From positions 2,889,501-2,953,500 of the forward strand of contig NZ_CP120233.1 of the NCBI RefSeq assembly GCF_030012985.1: 64,000 bases of DNA. The letters are read 5' to 3'. The stretch's first letter is position 1; every line of letters starts with the position of its first letter. The notes under the pieces were generated by a model. It was not told the DNA's origin and did not search any database. It saw nothing but the letters and a program-made list of their open reading frames with translations. This DNA comes from Microbulbifer sp. VAAF005 (lineage in GTDB: Bacteria; Pseudomonadota; Gammaproteobacteria; Pseudomonadales; Cellvibrionaceae). A program made the position numbers and the translations under genes. Below, one piece after another: positions 15,668-24,459 of this stretch.

Positions 15668-17701
15668 ATGACCCAGCTCAACCCCCGCCAATCCGAAGCC
15701 GTGAAGTATGTCGATGGCCCCTGCCTGGTACTGGCCGGTGCCGGCTCCGGCAAGACCAGCGTAATCACCCGCAAGATCGCCTACCTGATCGAGCAGTGTG
15801 GCTACGCCGCGCGCAATATCGCCGCCCTCACCTTCACCAACAAGGCGGCACGGGAGATGAAAGAGCGGGTCAGCAAACTGCTGGCGGGCCCGGATGGCAA
15901 GCGCTCAAAAGCGAGTCACGGTCTCACCGTATCCACCTTTCACAACCTTGGGCTGAATATCCTGCGTAAGGAATACCGCGCCGCCGGCTTTAAGCCCGGT
16001 TTCTCCATCTTCGATGCGGAAGACGCCCGCGCCCTGATCAAGGAGCTGATGCTCAGGGATGGCGACCTGGATACAGACCTGTTGGATCGAGTACAGAACC
16101 AGATCTCCAATTGGAAGAACGATATGCTCACCCCGCGCCGTGCCCTGGAGCAGGCACAGAGCCCCGGTGAGCAGGCCATCGCGGTTGCCTACGATCGCTA
16201 CTGTGAAGCCCTCAAGGCCTACAATGCCGTCGACTTCGACGACCTGATCCTGCTGCCGGTGCAGTTGTTCGACAAAGATCCAGAGTTGCTGCAACGCTGG
16301 CGCAAAAAGATTCGCTACCTGCTGGTGGACGAATATCAGGACACCAACAACTCCCAGTACCTGCTGGTGAAGCTGCTGGTGGGCGGGCGTGGCGGCCTCA
16401 CAGTGGTGGGAGACGATGACCAGTCTATCTACGCCTGGCGCGGCGCGCGCCCGGAGAATATGAGTGCGCTGAAGACCGACTTCCCCAATCTGCGTCTGAT
16501 CAAACTGGAGCAGAACTACCGCTCCACCAGCCGCATCCTCAAAGTGGCCAACCACCTGATCGCCCACAATCCTCACGAATTCGACAAAGCATTATGGTCC
16601 GATCGCGGTCTGGGTGAGGAGATCCGCGTGCTCAAAGTGGCCAATGAAAACGAGGAAGCGGAGCGGGTCGCCAACGAGATTTTTCTGCAAAAGAGCCGTC
16701 GCGGCTGCAAGTTTATGGATTTTGCCGTGCTCTATCGCGGCAACCACCAAGCGCGCCTGATCGAAATGAAATTGCAGGAGCACCAGGTTCCCTACCAGAT
16801 GTCCGGCGGTACTTCCTTCTTCGCCCGCGCCGAAATCAAGGACGTGATGGCCTATCTGCGCCTGTTGGTAAACCCGGATGATGACAACGCATTCCTGCGC
16901 ATTATCAATACCCCGCGTCGCCAAATAGGTACCAGCAGCCTGGAAGCCTTGGGCAACTACGCCAAGGGCCGCGAGATCTCCATGTTCAAAGCCTGCTCGG
17001 AATTGGGCTTTAAGGAGCATATCAACGAGCAGGGCTACGAACGCCTGAATCGCTTTGCCCTGTGGCTCGAAGGGGTACAGCGCAACTGTCGCGATACCAC
17101 TGCCAATGGCGCCCTGCGCGAGATGCTGGAAGATATCGACTACGCCGGCTGGCTATCGCAAAACGCCAGCAGCGAGAAAGTGGCCGAGAAGCGCATGGAG
17201 AATGTGTATTGGCTGTTGGAAAGCCTCAACAAAATTATGGAGGGCACCGACGACGAGCTGGAGCAGGATATTCGCCTGGAACAGGCCATCTCCAAACTGA
17301 TCCTGCGGGATATGCTGGAGCGCCAGGAAGAAGAGGAAGCCACCGATAAGGTCAGCCTTATGACCCTGCACGCCGCCAAGGGCCTGGAATTCCCCCACGT
17401 GTTTATGATCGGTATGGAAGAGAACTTACTTCCCCACCGCAACAGTATTGAAGACGACAACATCGAAGAGGAGCGCCGCCTCACCTACGTGGGTATCACT
17501 CGCGCCCAGCGCACCCTCACCATGACTTTGGCAGGCAAGCGCAAACAGTTCGGCGAAACCCAGGACACAACACCCAGCCGCTTTATTGACGAATTGCCGG
17601 AAGAAGATGTGTTGTTGGAAGGATTTGGTAAGGCGACGCCGGAGCAGAATCAGGCGAAGGGAGAGGAAACTTTAGGGTCTTTGCTGAGTATGTTTGATTA
17701 G
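15668..17701 (+). CDS. rep: ATP-dependent DNA helicase Rep
   Basis: 677 residues, typical of Rep. SF1A helicase motifs are in order: LNPRQSEAV (Q motif), AGAGSGKTSVIT (Walker A), LTFTNKAAREMKER, LLVDEYQDTN (Walker B), VVGDDDQSIYAWRGA, QNYRST, MTLHAAKGLEF and VGITRAQ. Rep is a 3'-5' helicase that clears protein roadblocks ahead of replication forks. The DEYQDTN and GDDDQSIY forms favour Rep over UvrD, as does the length (UvrD is about 720 residues). Monocistronic, followed by a terminator. Core gene with codon use typical of the GC-rich backbone. Confidence 0.97.
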   Translation: MTQLNPRQSEAVKYVDGPCLVLAGAGSGKTSVITRKIAYLIEQCGYAARNIAALTFTNKAAREMKERVSKLLAGPDGKRSKASHGLTVSTFHNLGLNILRKEYRAAGFKPGFSIFDAEDARALIKELMLRDGDLDTDLLDRVQNQISNWKNDMLTPRRALEQAQSPGEQAIAVAYDRYCEALKAYNAVDFDDLILLPVQLFDKDPELLQRWRKKIRYLLVDEYQDTNNSQYLLVKLLVGGRGGLTVVGDDDQSIYAWRGARPENMSALKTDFPNLRLIKLEQNYRSTSRILKVANHLIAHNPHEFDKALWSDRGLGEEIRVLKVANENEEAERVANEIFLQKSRRGCKFMDFAVLYRGNHQARLIEMKLQEHQVPYQMSGGTSFFARAEIKDVMAYLRLLVNPDDDNAFLRIINTPRRQIGTSSLEALGNYAKGREISMFKACSELGFKEHINEQGYERLNRFALWLEGVQRNCRDTTANGALREMLEDIDYAGWLSQNASSEKVAEKRMENVYWLLESLNKIMEGTDDELEQDIRLEQAISKLILRDMLERQEEEEATDKVSLMTLHAAKGLEFPHVFMIGMEENLLPHRNSIEDDNIEEERRLTYVGITRAQRTLTMTLAGKRKQFGETQDTTPSRFIDELPEEDVLLEGFGKATPEQNQAKGEETLGSLLSMFD

Positions 17702-17744
17702 TTCAAAACTATTCTACCTACGACACAAGTACCCAATATCCCAG

Positions 17745-17772
17745 GGCCGCCCTTCTGCGGCCTTTTCCTTTC
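17745..17772 (+). terminator. Rho-independent terminator of rep
   Basis: GGCCGC and GCGGCC arms around a six-base loop, followed by TTTTCCTTT, 44 bp past the rep stop. Confidence 0.8.
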
Positions 17773-17829
17773 TATAACTTAACGACCCGCAAAGGTGTCA
17801 CGAAGCTGCTCAAAGGAATCTCAGGTATC

Positions 17830-17997
17830 TTATCGGCTTTTTAGTGCCTCTAACGTTTTACAATACTTAACCAGTACCTTCTCGGTTGCCCTTTTAACTT
17901 CAGCTGGAGTCGCAACCTTCACAATACGTCCTAATACTTCCTTATCTTGGACCTGAACAGTTCCAGTCTTAGTTTTTACTGTGTAAACCTGATTCAT
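17830..17997 (-). CDS. Small hypothetical protein, 55 aa
   Basis: ATG 17997 to TAA 17830 encodes MNQVYTVKTKTGTVQVQDKE and onward, a basic and plausibly beta-rich small protein ending KTLEALKSR. Codon use is balanced, but the ribosome-binding site is weak and no family is recognised. It sits alone between rep and the cytochrome gene. It could be a small regulator or a chance frame. Confidence 0.4.
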   Translation of the reverse strand: MNQVYTVKTKTGTVQVQDKEVLGRIVKVATPAEVKRATEKVLVKYCKTLEALKSR

Positions 17998-18170
17998 TTA
18001 AAGCCCGCCTAGTGTTTCTCAATATTCTTGTAACCCTACGATCCCAAAAATTTTTACAGTAAACAACGGTAAATCCATGGTGCCCTATTAATTCAGCCTA
18101 GGAACACTCACTGACGGCGAATCAGCAGCACCTAGATAGTGAGAATGAATATCAATAATTATCCACAAAT

Positions 18171-18201
18171 AAAAAAGGCCACTCAATGAGCGGCCTTTTT
18201 T
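18171..18201. terminator. Bidirectional terminator after cytochrome c5 gene
   Basis: AAAAAAGGCC and GGCCTTTTTT arms are separated by 11 bases, 15 bp past the cytochrome stop on the minus strand. T-tracts exist on both strands. Confidence 0.8.
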
Positions 18202-18215
18202 CAATAGGAAACAGC

Positions 18216-18641
18216 TTACTTACTATTATCCACCATGTAATTCACAGCAGCCTTGATCTCGTCATCGCTACAATCCATACACAGGCCTTTGGCCGGCATG
18301 GCATTAATACCGTTAATGGCATTGTTGTAGAGAGTATCCATGCCCTTAGCGATACGCGGTGCCCAAGCTGCGGCATCACCGAATTTAGGCGCACCTGCAA
18401 CGCCCATTGCATGGCAGGTCTGGCAGCTTGCGTTGTAGATATCCTGGCCACTGCGAGCAGCACCGCCGCTAGCACCTTCAGGTGCTGCCGCTACCGCCGC
18501 CGCACACTCTTCACCTTTCATGCAGGTTTCACCTGCCGGAGCAATTCGCTCTGCGATTTCTTCATCGACAGACTGCTGGGCCACTGCTGTAGCCACACTG
18601 ACGGCCAGTGCCGCCACAATTCCCAAAATACGCTTCATCAT
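18216..18641 (-). CDS. Cytochrome c5 family protein
   Basis: 141 residues from ATG 18641; a second ATG follows immediately. Signal peptide MMKRILGIVAALAVSVATAV directs export. The heme c site is CQTCH (CxxCH), with distal Met candidates in NAMPAKGLCMDC. The arrangement, with a second Cys pair near the C-terminus, is typical of c5-type periplasmic electron carriers. It would pass electrons between membrane complexes and terminal reductases. Single gene with its own terminator. A longer upstream frame to 18824 lacks credible coding character. Confidence 0.88.
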   Translation of the reverse strand: MMKRILGIVAALAVSVATAVAQQSVDEEIAERIAPAGETCMKGEECAAAVAAAPEGASGGAARSGQDIYNASCQTCHAMGVAGAPKFGDAAAWAPRIAKGMDTLYNNAINGINAMPAKGLCMDCSDDEIKAAVNYMVDNSK

Positions 18642-18768
18642 ATTCCCCCAAAAGGACCGAAGTGAGTTGGCCCACAAACGTTCAAAATATCGTCGCAAAC
18701 TCCTACGCGGCGCATTATAAGCACTGCATCGCCACCTGCCAAAGACTATATAACCCAATAGAATGTCC

Positions 18769-18797
18769 TTTAACCCTACCCCCAGCTTCTGTATAAT
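18769..18797 (+). promoter_or_regulatory. Promoter of the tRNA-Arg locus
   Basis: TTTAAC (18769-18774) and TATAAT (18792-18797) are separated by exactly 17 bases, 32 bases upstream of the first tRNA sequence. This is a clear sigma-70-type promoter. Confidence 0.7.
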
Positions 18798-18829
18798 CCG
18801 CCTCCTATTGGCACAGATAGCCAATTAAA

Positions 18830-18871
18830 CCGCCCGTAGCTCAGCTGGATAGAGCGTCGCCCTCCGGAGGC
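18830..18871 (+). pseudogene. 5' fragment of tRNA-Arg(CCG), split by island
   Basis: The sequence gives an acceptor strand, the D arm and the anticodon loop CTCCGGA (anticodon CCG), then departs from tRNA pairing right after GGC. The matching 3' half (GGCGA, T arm, CCA) is at 29252-29301. The split is at the att core in the anticodon stem. Confidence 0.88.
18857..18871 (+). repeat. attL core of tRNA-Arg island
   Basis: TCGCCCTCCGGAGGC, identical to 29252-29266. It covers the anticodon arm of the tRNA, a usual crossover site for tyrosine integrases. Confidence 0.85.
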
Positions 18872-18959
18872 TGAGGGAACGGGAAAAAGCGGTAAAATAC
18901 AGAGGCTTTGGCCCTCTTAAAACTGCCAAAGAGGTTAGCAGTTACATACCTCACACTAC

Positions 18960-19036
18960 CCGCTCGTAGCTCAGCTGGATAGAGCGCCACCCTCCGGAGG
19001 TGGAAGTCGGGGGTTCGAATCCCTCCGAGCGGGCCA
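18960..19036 (+). tRNA. tRNA-Arg(CCG)
   Basis: Complete 77-base cloverleaf. Acceptor CCGCTCG pairs with CGAGCGG, anticodon stem CCACC with GGTGG, and the loop CTCCGGA gives anticodon CCG. The T loop is TTCGAAT, and the 3' end GCCA is encoded. It reads CGG codons. It lies just inside the left att core, so it either belongs to the island (replacing the split copy) or is a second native copy downstream of the crossover. Confidence 0.95.
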
Positions 19037-19050
19037 TCTTTCTTTTGGCC

Positions 19051-19073
19051 AATCGGGCCAAAATCGGGACACT
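19051..19073 (+). repeat. 23-bp direct repeat, left copy
   Basis: Exact direct repeat of 29129-29151; it begins AATCGGGCC and ends CGGGACACT. The two copies lie just inside the island ends, as integrase arm-binding sites or remnants of an older junction would. Confidence 0.6.
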
Positions 19074-19196
19074 CAGATTCAAAACGACGAAATAACACCT
19101 TTACGGGTATTCCCGCAGAACGGTGTTTCGGACGTTCTGAATTACAGTACGCCATGAGCGCGCGCCATTCATCCTTTGACTGGCAACGAGGTACAC

Positions 19197-20177
19197 ATGG
19201 CATCAATTACCCAGACACCCGATGGATCGTATCGGGTCAAAATTAGAAAACGTGGCTACGAGCCTATCTCCCGTAACTTCACTCGTAAGGGGGAGGCTCA
19301 ACGCTGGGCGCGCGAAGTGGAAACCGAGATGGACAAGGGGATCTTTGTCTCCACCATTGAGGCGGAAACCATTCTTGTTTCTGACATTATGGACCGCTAC
19401 CAGGAGGAAGTGGCTTCAACCAAGAAATCGTTCTATGACATCAAATGCAGATTGAAATTGCTGCGAGCGAGTTTTGGCCATCTGACTTTGGCAGCTGTAA
19501 CCCCTTCTATAATCAAATCCTACAGGGACGAGCGATTGACAACCCGCCAGCCCGAAACCGTCCGCAAGGAGCTGGGAGTACTTAACAGGCTTCTGGATTT
19601 TGCGATTCGAGACTGCGAAATCTATATGCCTCGCGGCAACTCTATGGCGAATGTGCGCCTTCCTCCCAAAAGTAAAGGGCGCGAACGTCGCCTCAACCAC
19701 GGCGAAGAACAGCAACTGGTTCAAGCGCTATCCGAATACGGCGGTTTCATCCTGCCCTTCTTCTTATTCGCACTGGAAACCGGTATGCGGCGTGGGGAGA
19801 TAGTTAAACTTGATTGGAAGGACATCAACCTTCAGAGCAGGACAGCTGTATCCTGGGATACAAAAAATGGAGAAAATCGAACAATTCCGCTATCCACACG
19901 AGCTGTATCAATCTTGCAAACTATGCCTCGACATATCAGCGGTCGTATTTTCCCGATTCGGGGAGATTCAGCAACGAAAGCGTTTTCACGGTGCCGTGAA
20001 CGTGCAGAAATCAAGGACTTGCGCTTACACGACCTCCACCATGAAGCCACCTCAAGATTTTTCGAGCTGGGTCTTTCTCTCATGGAAGTATCAAGTATCA
20101 CAGGGCATAGAGATCTCGCCATGCTGCAACGCTACACACACCTCCGACCTCAAGATATAGCGAAAAAGCTTGGCTAG
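19197..20177 (+). CDS. Tyrosine recombinase/integrase, catalytic Arg replaced
   Basis: 326 residues from ATG 19197. There is an N-terminal arm-binding region (SYRVKIRKRGY), a SAM-like core-binding domain (about 60-160) and a catalytic domain with Arg198 in TGMRRGE, His278, His304 in TGHRDLAML and Tyr313. The second catalytic Arg, normally in HxxR, is His281 (LHDLHHE). One G-to-A change in a CGC codon would explain CAC. It lies directly after the tRNA, as expected for an island integrase. Recombination may be impaired, which would fix the island in place. Confidence 0.93.
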   Translation: MASITQTPDGSYRVKIRKRGYEPISRNFTRKGEAQRWAREVETEMDKGIFVSTIEAETILVSDIMDRYQEEVASTKKSFYDIKCRLKLLRASFGHLTLAAVTPSIIKSYRDERLTTRQPETVRKELGVLNRLLDFAIRDCEIYMPRGNSMANVRLPPKSKGRERRLNHGEEQQLVQALSEYGGFILPFFLFALETGMRRGEIVKLDWKDINLQSRTAVSWDTKNGENRTIPLSTRAVSILQTMPRHISGRIFPIRGDSATKAFSRCRERAEIKDLRLHDLHHEATSRFFELGLSLMEVSSITGHRDLAMLQRYTHLRPQDIAKKLG

Positions 20178-20247
20178 AGCAACAATCAGCCATAGCAAGC
20201 TTAGTTAACAAGCAAGAAAGTCCCGGAGGAAAATCCGGGATCAAATA

Positions 20248-20898
20248 TTATCTACCAGGAAATATCTCTAACTTCTGCTCATCATTAGTCTTATAAAACT
20301 GTTTTTTGTGCCTGTTAATCATCCGACGAATGTCTTTCATTAACCAGCTCATCTCGCGGAATCGTTGAAATTTTGCCTCTGTAAAAGCGCAAATCCAATA
20401 TTCGCCATCGCTACTGGAAAAACGCTTAAGTTGGGAGTGTGTGTATCCACTCTTACGCGGGTTTATTGCTGTCCGAACAAACGTCAATCCATCAGTTGGG
20501 CGACGCTGATAAAACCGGTACTGGTTTGAGCCATTTTCCTGTCTGACATACGACCCAATATATCCATAGCGCTCTCCCCATCGGCGCAGTCCCAGTTTCT
20601 CATCATGAAAATCGTCACAGGCGTACTTTCCAGCCAAGGCTAACCCGTCATAGAAAACATCTAATCGTTCGACAATTCCCAGCAACTCCTCAAATACTAC
20701 GTAATAAAAATCCCAAGAACCTGGGTAAACTTCAGCCCTAGTCAGTTCGTCAGAATTTAAGTATTCAGCTAGCCGGTCAGGATCAAAGATAATATTTCGT
20801 GCCAGCTCCCGATAGCGTTGCTTGCCATCGTAATCATAGCTCTAAAGAGATTGCCTCAATGCGGAAACAGACAAAGCATCAAATGAATCAATTTCCAT
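20248..20898 (-). pseudogene. Hypothetical gene interrupted by in-frame amber codon
   Basis: A 217-codon frame runs from ATG 20898, behind a strong AGGAGGG site, to 20248, but is cut by TAG at 20842-20844. The downstream 198 codons show continuous protein-like sequence (SYDYDGKQRYRELARNIIFD, then LLGIVERLDVFYDG). The downstream part could be translated from an internal start (about 145 residues from 20685). No family is recognised. The start overlaps the stop of the upstream AlpA-like gene by 11 bases, so the two form an operon. Confidence 0.7.
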
Positions 20899-21085
20899 AG
20901 CGCCCTCCTGAAGTATCAACACGATGCATCTCAATCCATTCGTTCACCTCGGACTCTTTGTAGAGAGGCTGCTTACCGGGTCTATAATAGGGAGGCCCAC
21001 TGCCATCAGCATTGCGGTTCAGCAAAGTTTTTCGGCTTATTCCGAGCTTCTCTGCGGCTTCATCAATAGTTAAGAATTTACTCAT
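20888..21085 (-). CDS. AlpA/excisionase-like HTH protein
   Basis: 65 residues from ATG 21085, preceded by AGGGGAAAAG. The MerR-type helix-turn-helix of HTH_17/AlpA proteins is visible (LTIDEAAEKLGISRKTLLN), followed by the wing YYRPGKQPLYKESEVNEWI. Such proteins act as recombination directionality factors or regulators of island integrases. It lies about 0.9 kb from the integrase gene, transcribed toward it, and is divergent from the methyltransferase. Confidence 0.82.
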   Translation of the reverse strand: MSKFLTIDEAAEKLGISRKTLLNRNADGSGPPYYRPGKQPLYKESEVNEWIEMHRVDTSGGRYGN

Positions 21086-21284
21086 CTTTTCCCCTGCTAG
21101 GTTGATTGCGATGAGAGAGATATTACCTGTACAGGCCACCAACACCCTTCTGCAGATAGCACCGTAAAGGTGCTATTTTTTAGTTTCAGGCAATTTTTAT
21201 AGCCAGTTGATTGGTGCCCTTTAAATTAGGGTTGTCGGGATAAACCTGGTACTATTCAGCCCCAAGGAAAAAGGGCTATTTGTA

Positions 21285-22268
21285 ATGATTAAATTTGTGG
21301 ATTTGTTCTGTGGGGGCGGCTTCGGATGCCGTGGTGCCGTTACAGCTGGGGCGGAGCCCATCCTGGCTGTGGATGCCTGGGATCTGGCTGCTGAGACCTA
21401 TCAAAGCAACTTTCCAGATGCAGAGGTTCTCTGCTCACCAATCGAAGAGCTGAATCCCAAGCAACTTGCCAGGAAGCACAAGCCTGACGTACTTCTGACC
21501 TCCCCGGAATGCACCTCTCACTCTATTGCCAGAGGAGCCAAACCTGGCTGTGAGAAGAGCAAGGAAACAGCTATAGGCATCATCCCCTGGATTGAAGCCA
21601 TGCAGCCGCGCTGGCTGATCGTAGAGAACGTCAACCGCATGAAGAAGTGGGGGCGACATAACGAGCTGATTTCGACCATAGAGTCCTATAACTATACAGT
21701 TAACGATTTGCTGCTCAATGCAGCCGACTTTGGCACTCCGCAAGCCCGCAAGCGTATGTTCTTGATATGCGACCGTGAAGGCACGGTCATCACAGAGAAG
21801 GATCTTAAGGCTTTACATCGCCGGAGCAACAAAACTGCCAGAGATATCATTGATTGGTCAGGACAATATAAGAGCAACCTTCTCTATAAAGAAGGCCGGG
21901 CTCAGGCAACTATTGACCGCGCAGAACGCGCCATGAAAGAACTGGGCAAGAAGAAAGACTTTATTATTGTCTACTATGGCTCCGACTATGCAGGTGGCTG
22001 GCAATCCCTTGATTCCCCGCTGCGCACCATCACCACACTGGATCGTTTTGGGCTGGTTACCTGGCAAGGCAACACACCATATCTAAGAATGCTCCAACCC
22101 CCTGAATTAATGAAAGCAATGGGAGCCGGGTCAAAACATGCTCTTCCTCACGGGAGCAGGCGAGATAAGGTAAAGCTCTGTGGTAATGGAGTCTGCTCGC
22201 CTGTCATGGAAATCATTTTTAAGAAAATATCTCAGGTTTATGCCAGTGAAATGGAGCTTGCCTCATAA
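21285..22268 (+). CDS. DNA (cytosine-5) methyltransferase
   Basis: 327 residues. Motif I is FVDLFCGGGF at 4-13. Motif IV is SPECTSHS with catalytic Cys76 (an SPEC form in place of the common PPC), motif VI is ENV at 114-116, motif VIII is QARKRMF and motif X is GNGVCSPVM. The variable target-recognition region between VIII and X is short, so the target should be short. It abuts the gene of an AspBHI/MspJI-like endonuclease (one base apart). That endonuclease gene is broken, so the enzyme may now be an orphan. Confidence 0.92.
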   Translation: MIKFVDLFCGGGFGCRGAVTAGAEPILAVDAWDLAAETYQSNFPDAEVLCSPIEELNPKQLARKHKPDVLLTSPECTSHSIARGAKPGCEKSKETAIGIIPWIEAMQPRWLIVENVNRMKKWGRHNELISTIESYNYTVNDLLLNAADFGTPQARKRMFLICDREGTVITEKDLKALHRRSNKTARDIIDWSGQYKSNLLYKEGRAQATIDRAERAMKELGKKKDFIIVYYGSDYAGGWQSLDSPLRTITTLDRFGLVTWQGNTPYLRMLQPPELMKAMGAGSKHALPHGSRRDKVKLCGNGVCSPVMEIIFKKISQVYASEMELAS

Positions 22269-22887
22269 ATGGATTTAGCCCAGTGCGACTTTATTGTTGA
22301 TCAAGTATACGGTGGGTCGCGCAATGGAAACGCATCTGACGATCCTCTACCAAAACTACTGGGCGTAGATAATAGCGCTGGCTTCCGTCACCTGGGGAAA
22401 CGCCCCGGTGTTGAAACCCTAAAACTGCTCGCACTAAAGTCGAACTTTAACGACCCCGACTGGCCGGATAACCTGAATACCGAGAACGGCCTATTCACCT
22501 ACTACGGTGATAATAAGTCGGTTGGCGATATTCATGATACACCCAGGCAGGGAAACCTGATTCTCCGCAATCTCTTTGATGCAAGACACTCCATTACTGA
22601 ATTTGATCACTTTCCAGTCATACTTCTGTTCGGAGGCACCGGCGAATACCGGGATGTAAGGTTTCTTGGGCTGGCAGTCCCTGGAGCACAAACACTGGGA
22701 CCAGATGAAGATTTAGTAGCCATCTGGCGTGCAAAAGGAATAATCAACGAACGGTTCCAGAACTACAAATCTACATTCACTGTCCTGGATGTACCTACAA
22801 TAAAACGGGCATGGATCAACGACATCAAAAATGGCACCGCCGTTACATCACCACACGCCCCCAAGCCCTGGCTTGACTGGATTACTA

Positions 22888-23955
22888 CCTAGGCAGCAGC
22901 AAAGAATACAGTCGACTCTTGAAAAAATGATTTCACAAGTTTTCTATTTTTTTGATGCTCTGCAAATCTGCATTTGCACGGCTCAGTAGTGCCTCACCTT
23001 TTTTCAGCGGCTTCTTTGAGGTCCCTATATTTCTCATATGATTCCAGACCAACTCATCTGGATTTAGGTCTGGTGCATATGGCGGTAAGAACACCATTTC
23101 AAGCTTTCCATCCTGTGAATCGACATACTCCAATACCTTTTTCGATTTGTGTACTGGGTGCCCATCAACAATGAGAATCACTGGTCTTTTCTGACTTCTC
23201 TGGAAATTTTTGAAGCATTCTACGCACTTTTCTGCCGTGAACTTTCCACTATAAATATGATACCAGAAGCCACCTCTATTCGATAACGCTGAGATCGCAT
23301 TGATTGACTGTCTTTGACCACTCGTTTTTACCACTGGAGTTTTTCCTTTTTCTCCCCATGTCCTTTGGAGTGGATCGTCTGATCTGATACTAGCCTCGTC
23401 CAGCCAAAATATTTCTGCACCAGTTTTTTTCGCATAAGATTTAATCTTTGGGTAGACTTCCTTTACCCATTTATTCACCGCCTTCTCATCTCTCTCGTAA
23501 GCTCTTCGTAGAGGCTTTTGTGGCGTCAGGCTCAGTCGATGTAGAAGTGTGCCGACACTAGAAACGCTAAGTTCAATTTTGAATCTCTCAAAAATCAAAT
23601 CCGATACGATCTGACGTGTCCACAATCCGAAATCAAAGCCATATTGCCTTGGATCGCCACCAATAATCCATCGCTTGACTTCCTCTTCTTCAATAGCTGA
23701 CAGTTTTCTACCGCGTCCAGGTCTAATTTTTGGAGATAGCGCTTCAATACCTTTCTCCCGAGCAGTCCTTAACCATGGGAAAATAGTTCTGCTCCCCAGC
23801 CCTAAGCTACGACTAACCTCCGCCGCAGATTCTCCATCAAATACTCGCTGAACAGCAATTTTACGTATGAGGTGCTGCTCCTCAGTACTAAGTTTTCTGG
23901 CATCGTATTTCATGCAGTTTATATTACCAGAGAGTACTGATCATTTCTGCCCCGC
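22888..23955 (-). mobile_element. IS630-family insertion sequence
   Basis: 1068 bp flanked by TA at 22886-22887 and 23956-23957, the target duplication of IS630/Tc1 elements. The imperfect ends share CAGT-ACTCT-type segments. The host reading frame is restored when it is excised in silico. Confidence 0.8.
22933..23913 (-). CDS. IS630-family transposase
   Basis: 326 residues, full length for the family. There is an N-terminal paired helix-turn-helix (AAEVSRSLGLGSRTIFPWLR) and a winged helix, then a DDE core: Asp in WLDEASI, Asp in ILIVDGHPVH and Glu in NPDELVWNHM. No frame break is seen, so the element is probably still active. Confidence 0.95.
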   Translation of the reverse strand: MKYDARKLSTEEQHLIRKIAVQRVFDGESAAEVSRSLGLGSRTIFPWLRTAREKGIEALSPKIRPGRGRKLSAIEEEEVKRWIIGGDPRQYGFDFGLWTRQIVSDLIFERFKIELSVSSVGTLLHRLSLTPQKPLRRAYERDEKAVNKWVKEVYPKIKSYAKKTGAEIFWLDEASIRSDDPLQRTWGEKGKTPVVKTSGQRQSINAISALSNRGGFWYHIYSGKFTAEKCVECFKNFQRSQKRPVILIVDGHPVHKSKKVLEYVDSQDGKLEMVFLPPYAPDLNPDELVWNHMRNIGTSKKPLKKGEALLSRANADLQSIKKIENL

Positions 23956-24459
23956 TAGTAAGTCCCGAACGTACAAACCTCTCTATGCACCTCATAGCAT
24001 AGAAATACGCAGCAAAGAGCAACAGCTTCCAAAAAACCAGGAAAGCCAAAAAGTCTTATCCCTGGTTTACGATAAATTTAAAGATAATCCGTTTGATTTT
24101 GAAAAGTGTGCCGTTGAAATTGCTCGACTAATGATGCCCGATATTGGCTCCTGCGAGGTAACCAGGTGATGGAGGAAGGGATGCTGTAGGAACGTATAAA
24201 ATAGGCTCAGGACCCAGCGCTATTGAAGTAGAATTTGCCCTGGAAGCCAAATGTTACAAACCCGGATCAAGCGTGGGAGTTAAAGAGCTCTCGCGGCTGC
24301 TATCCCGGCTACGCCATAGGCAATTTGGCGTTTTAGTCACCACCTCCTATCTTGGCAGCCAAGCATATAGTGAGCTCAAAGAGGATGGCCACCCTGTCGT
24401 GATTATTTCCGCCGAAGACATAACTTCATTATTGAAGGAGCGAATAGGCTCTACATCTT

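Noticed and set aside
15905..17484. Long antisense frames inside rep
   Set aside because: They follow from the GC-rich codon use of rep; the rep protein is unambiguous on the other strand.
18216..18824. 202-residue form of the cytochrome with a long N-terminal extension
   Set aside because: The extension lacks a signal peptide, while the internal ATG at 18641 starts a perfect one.
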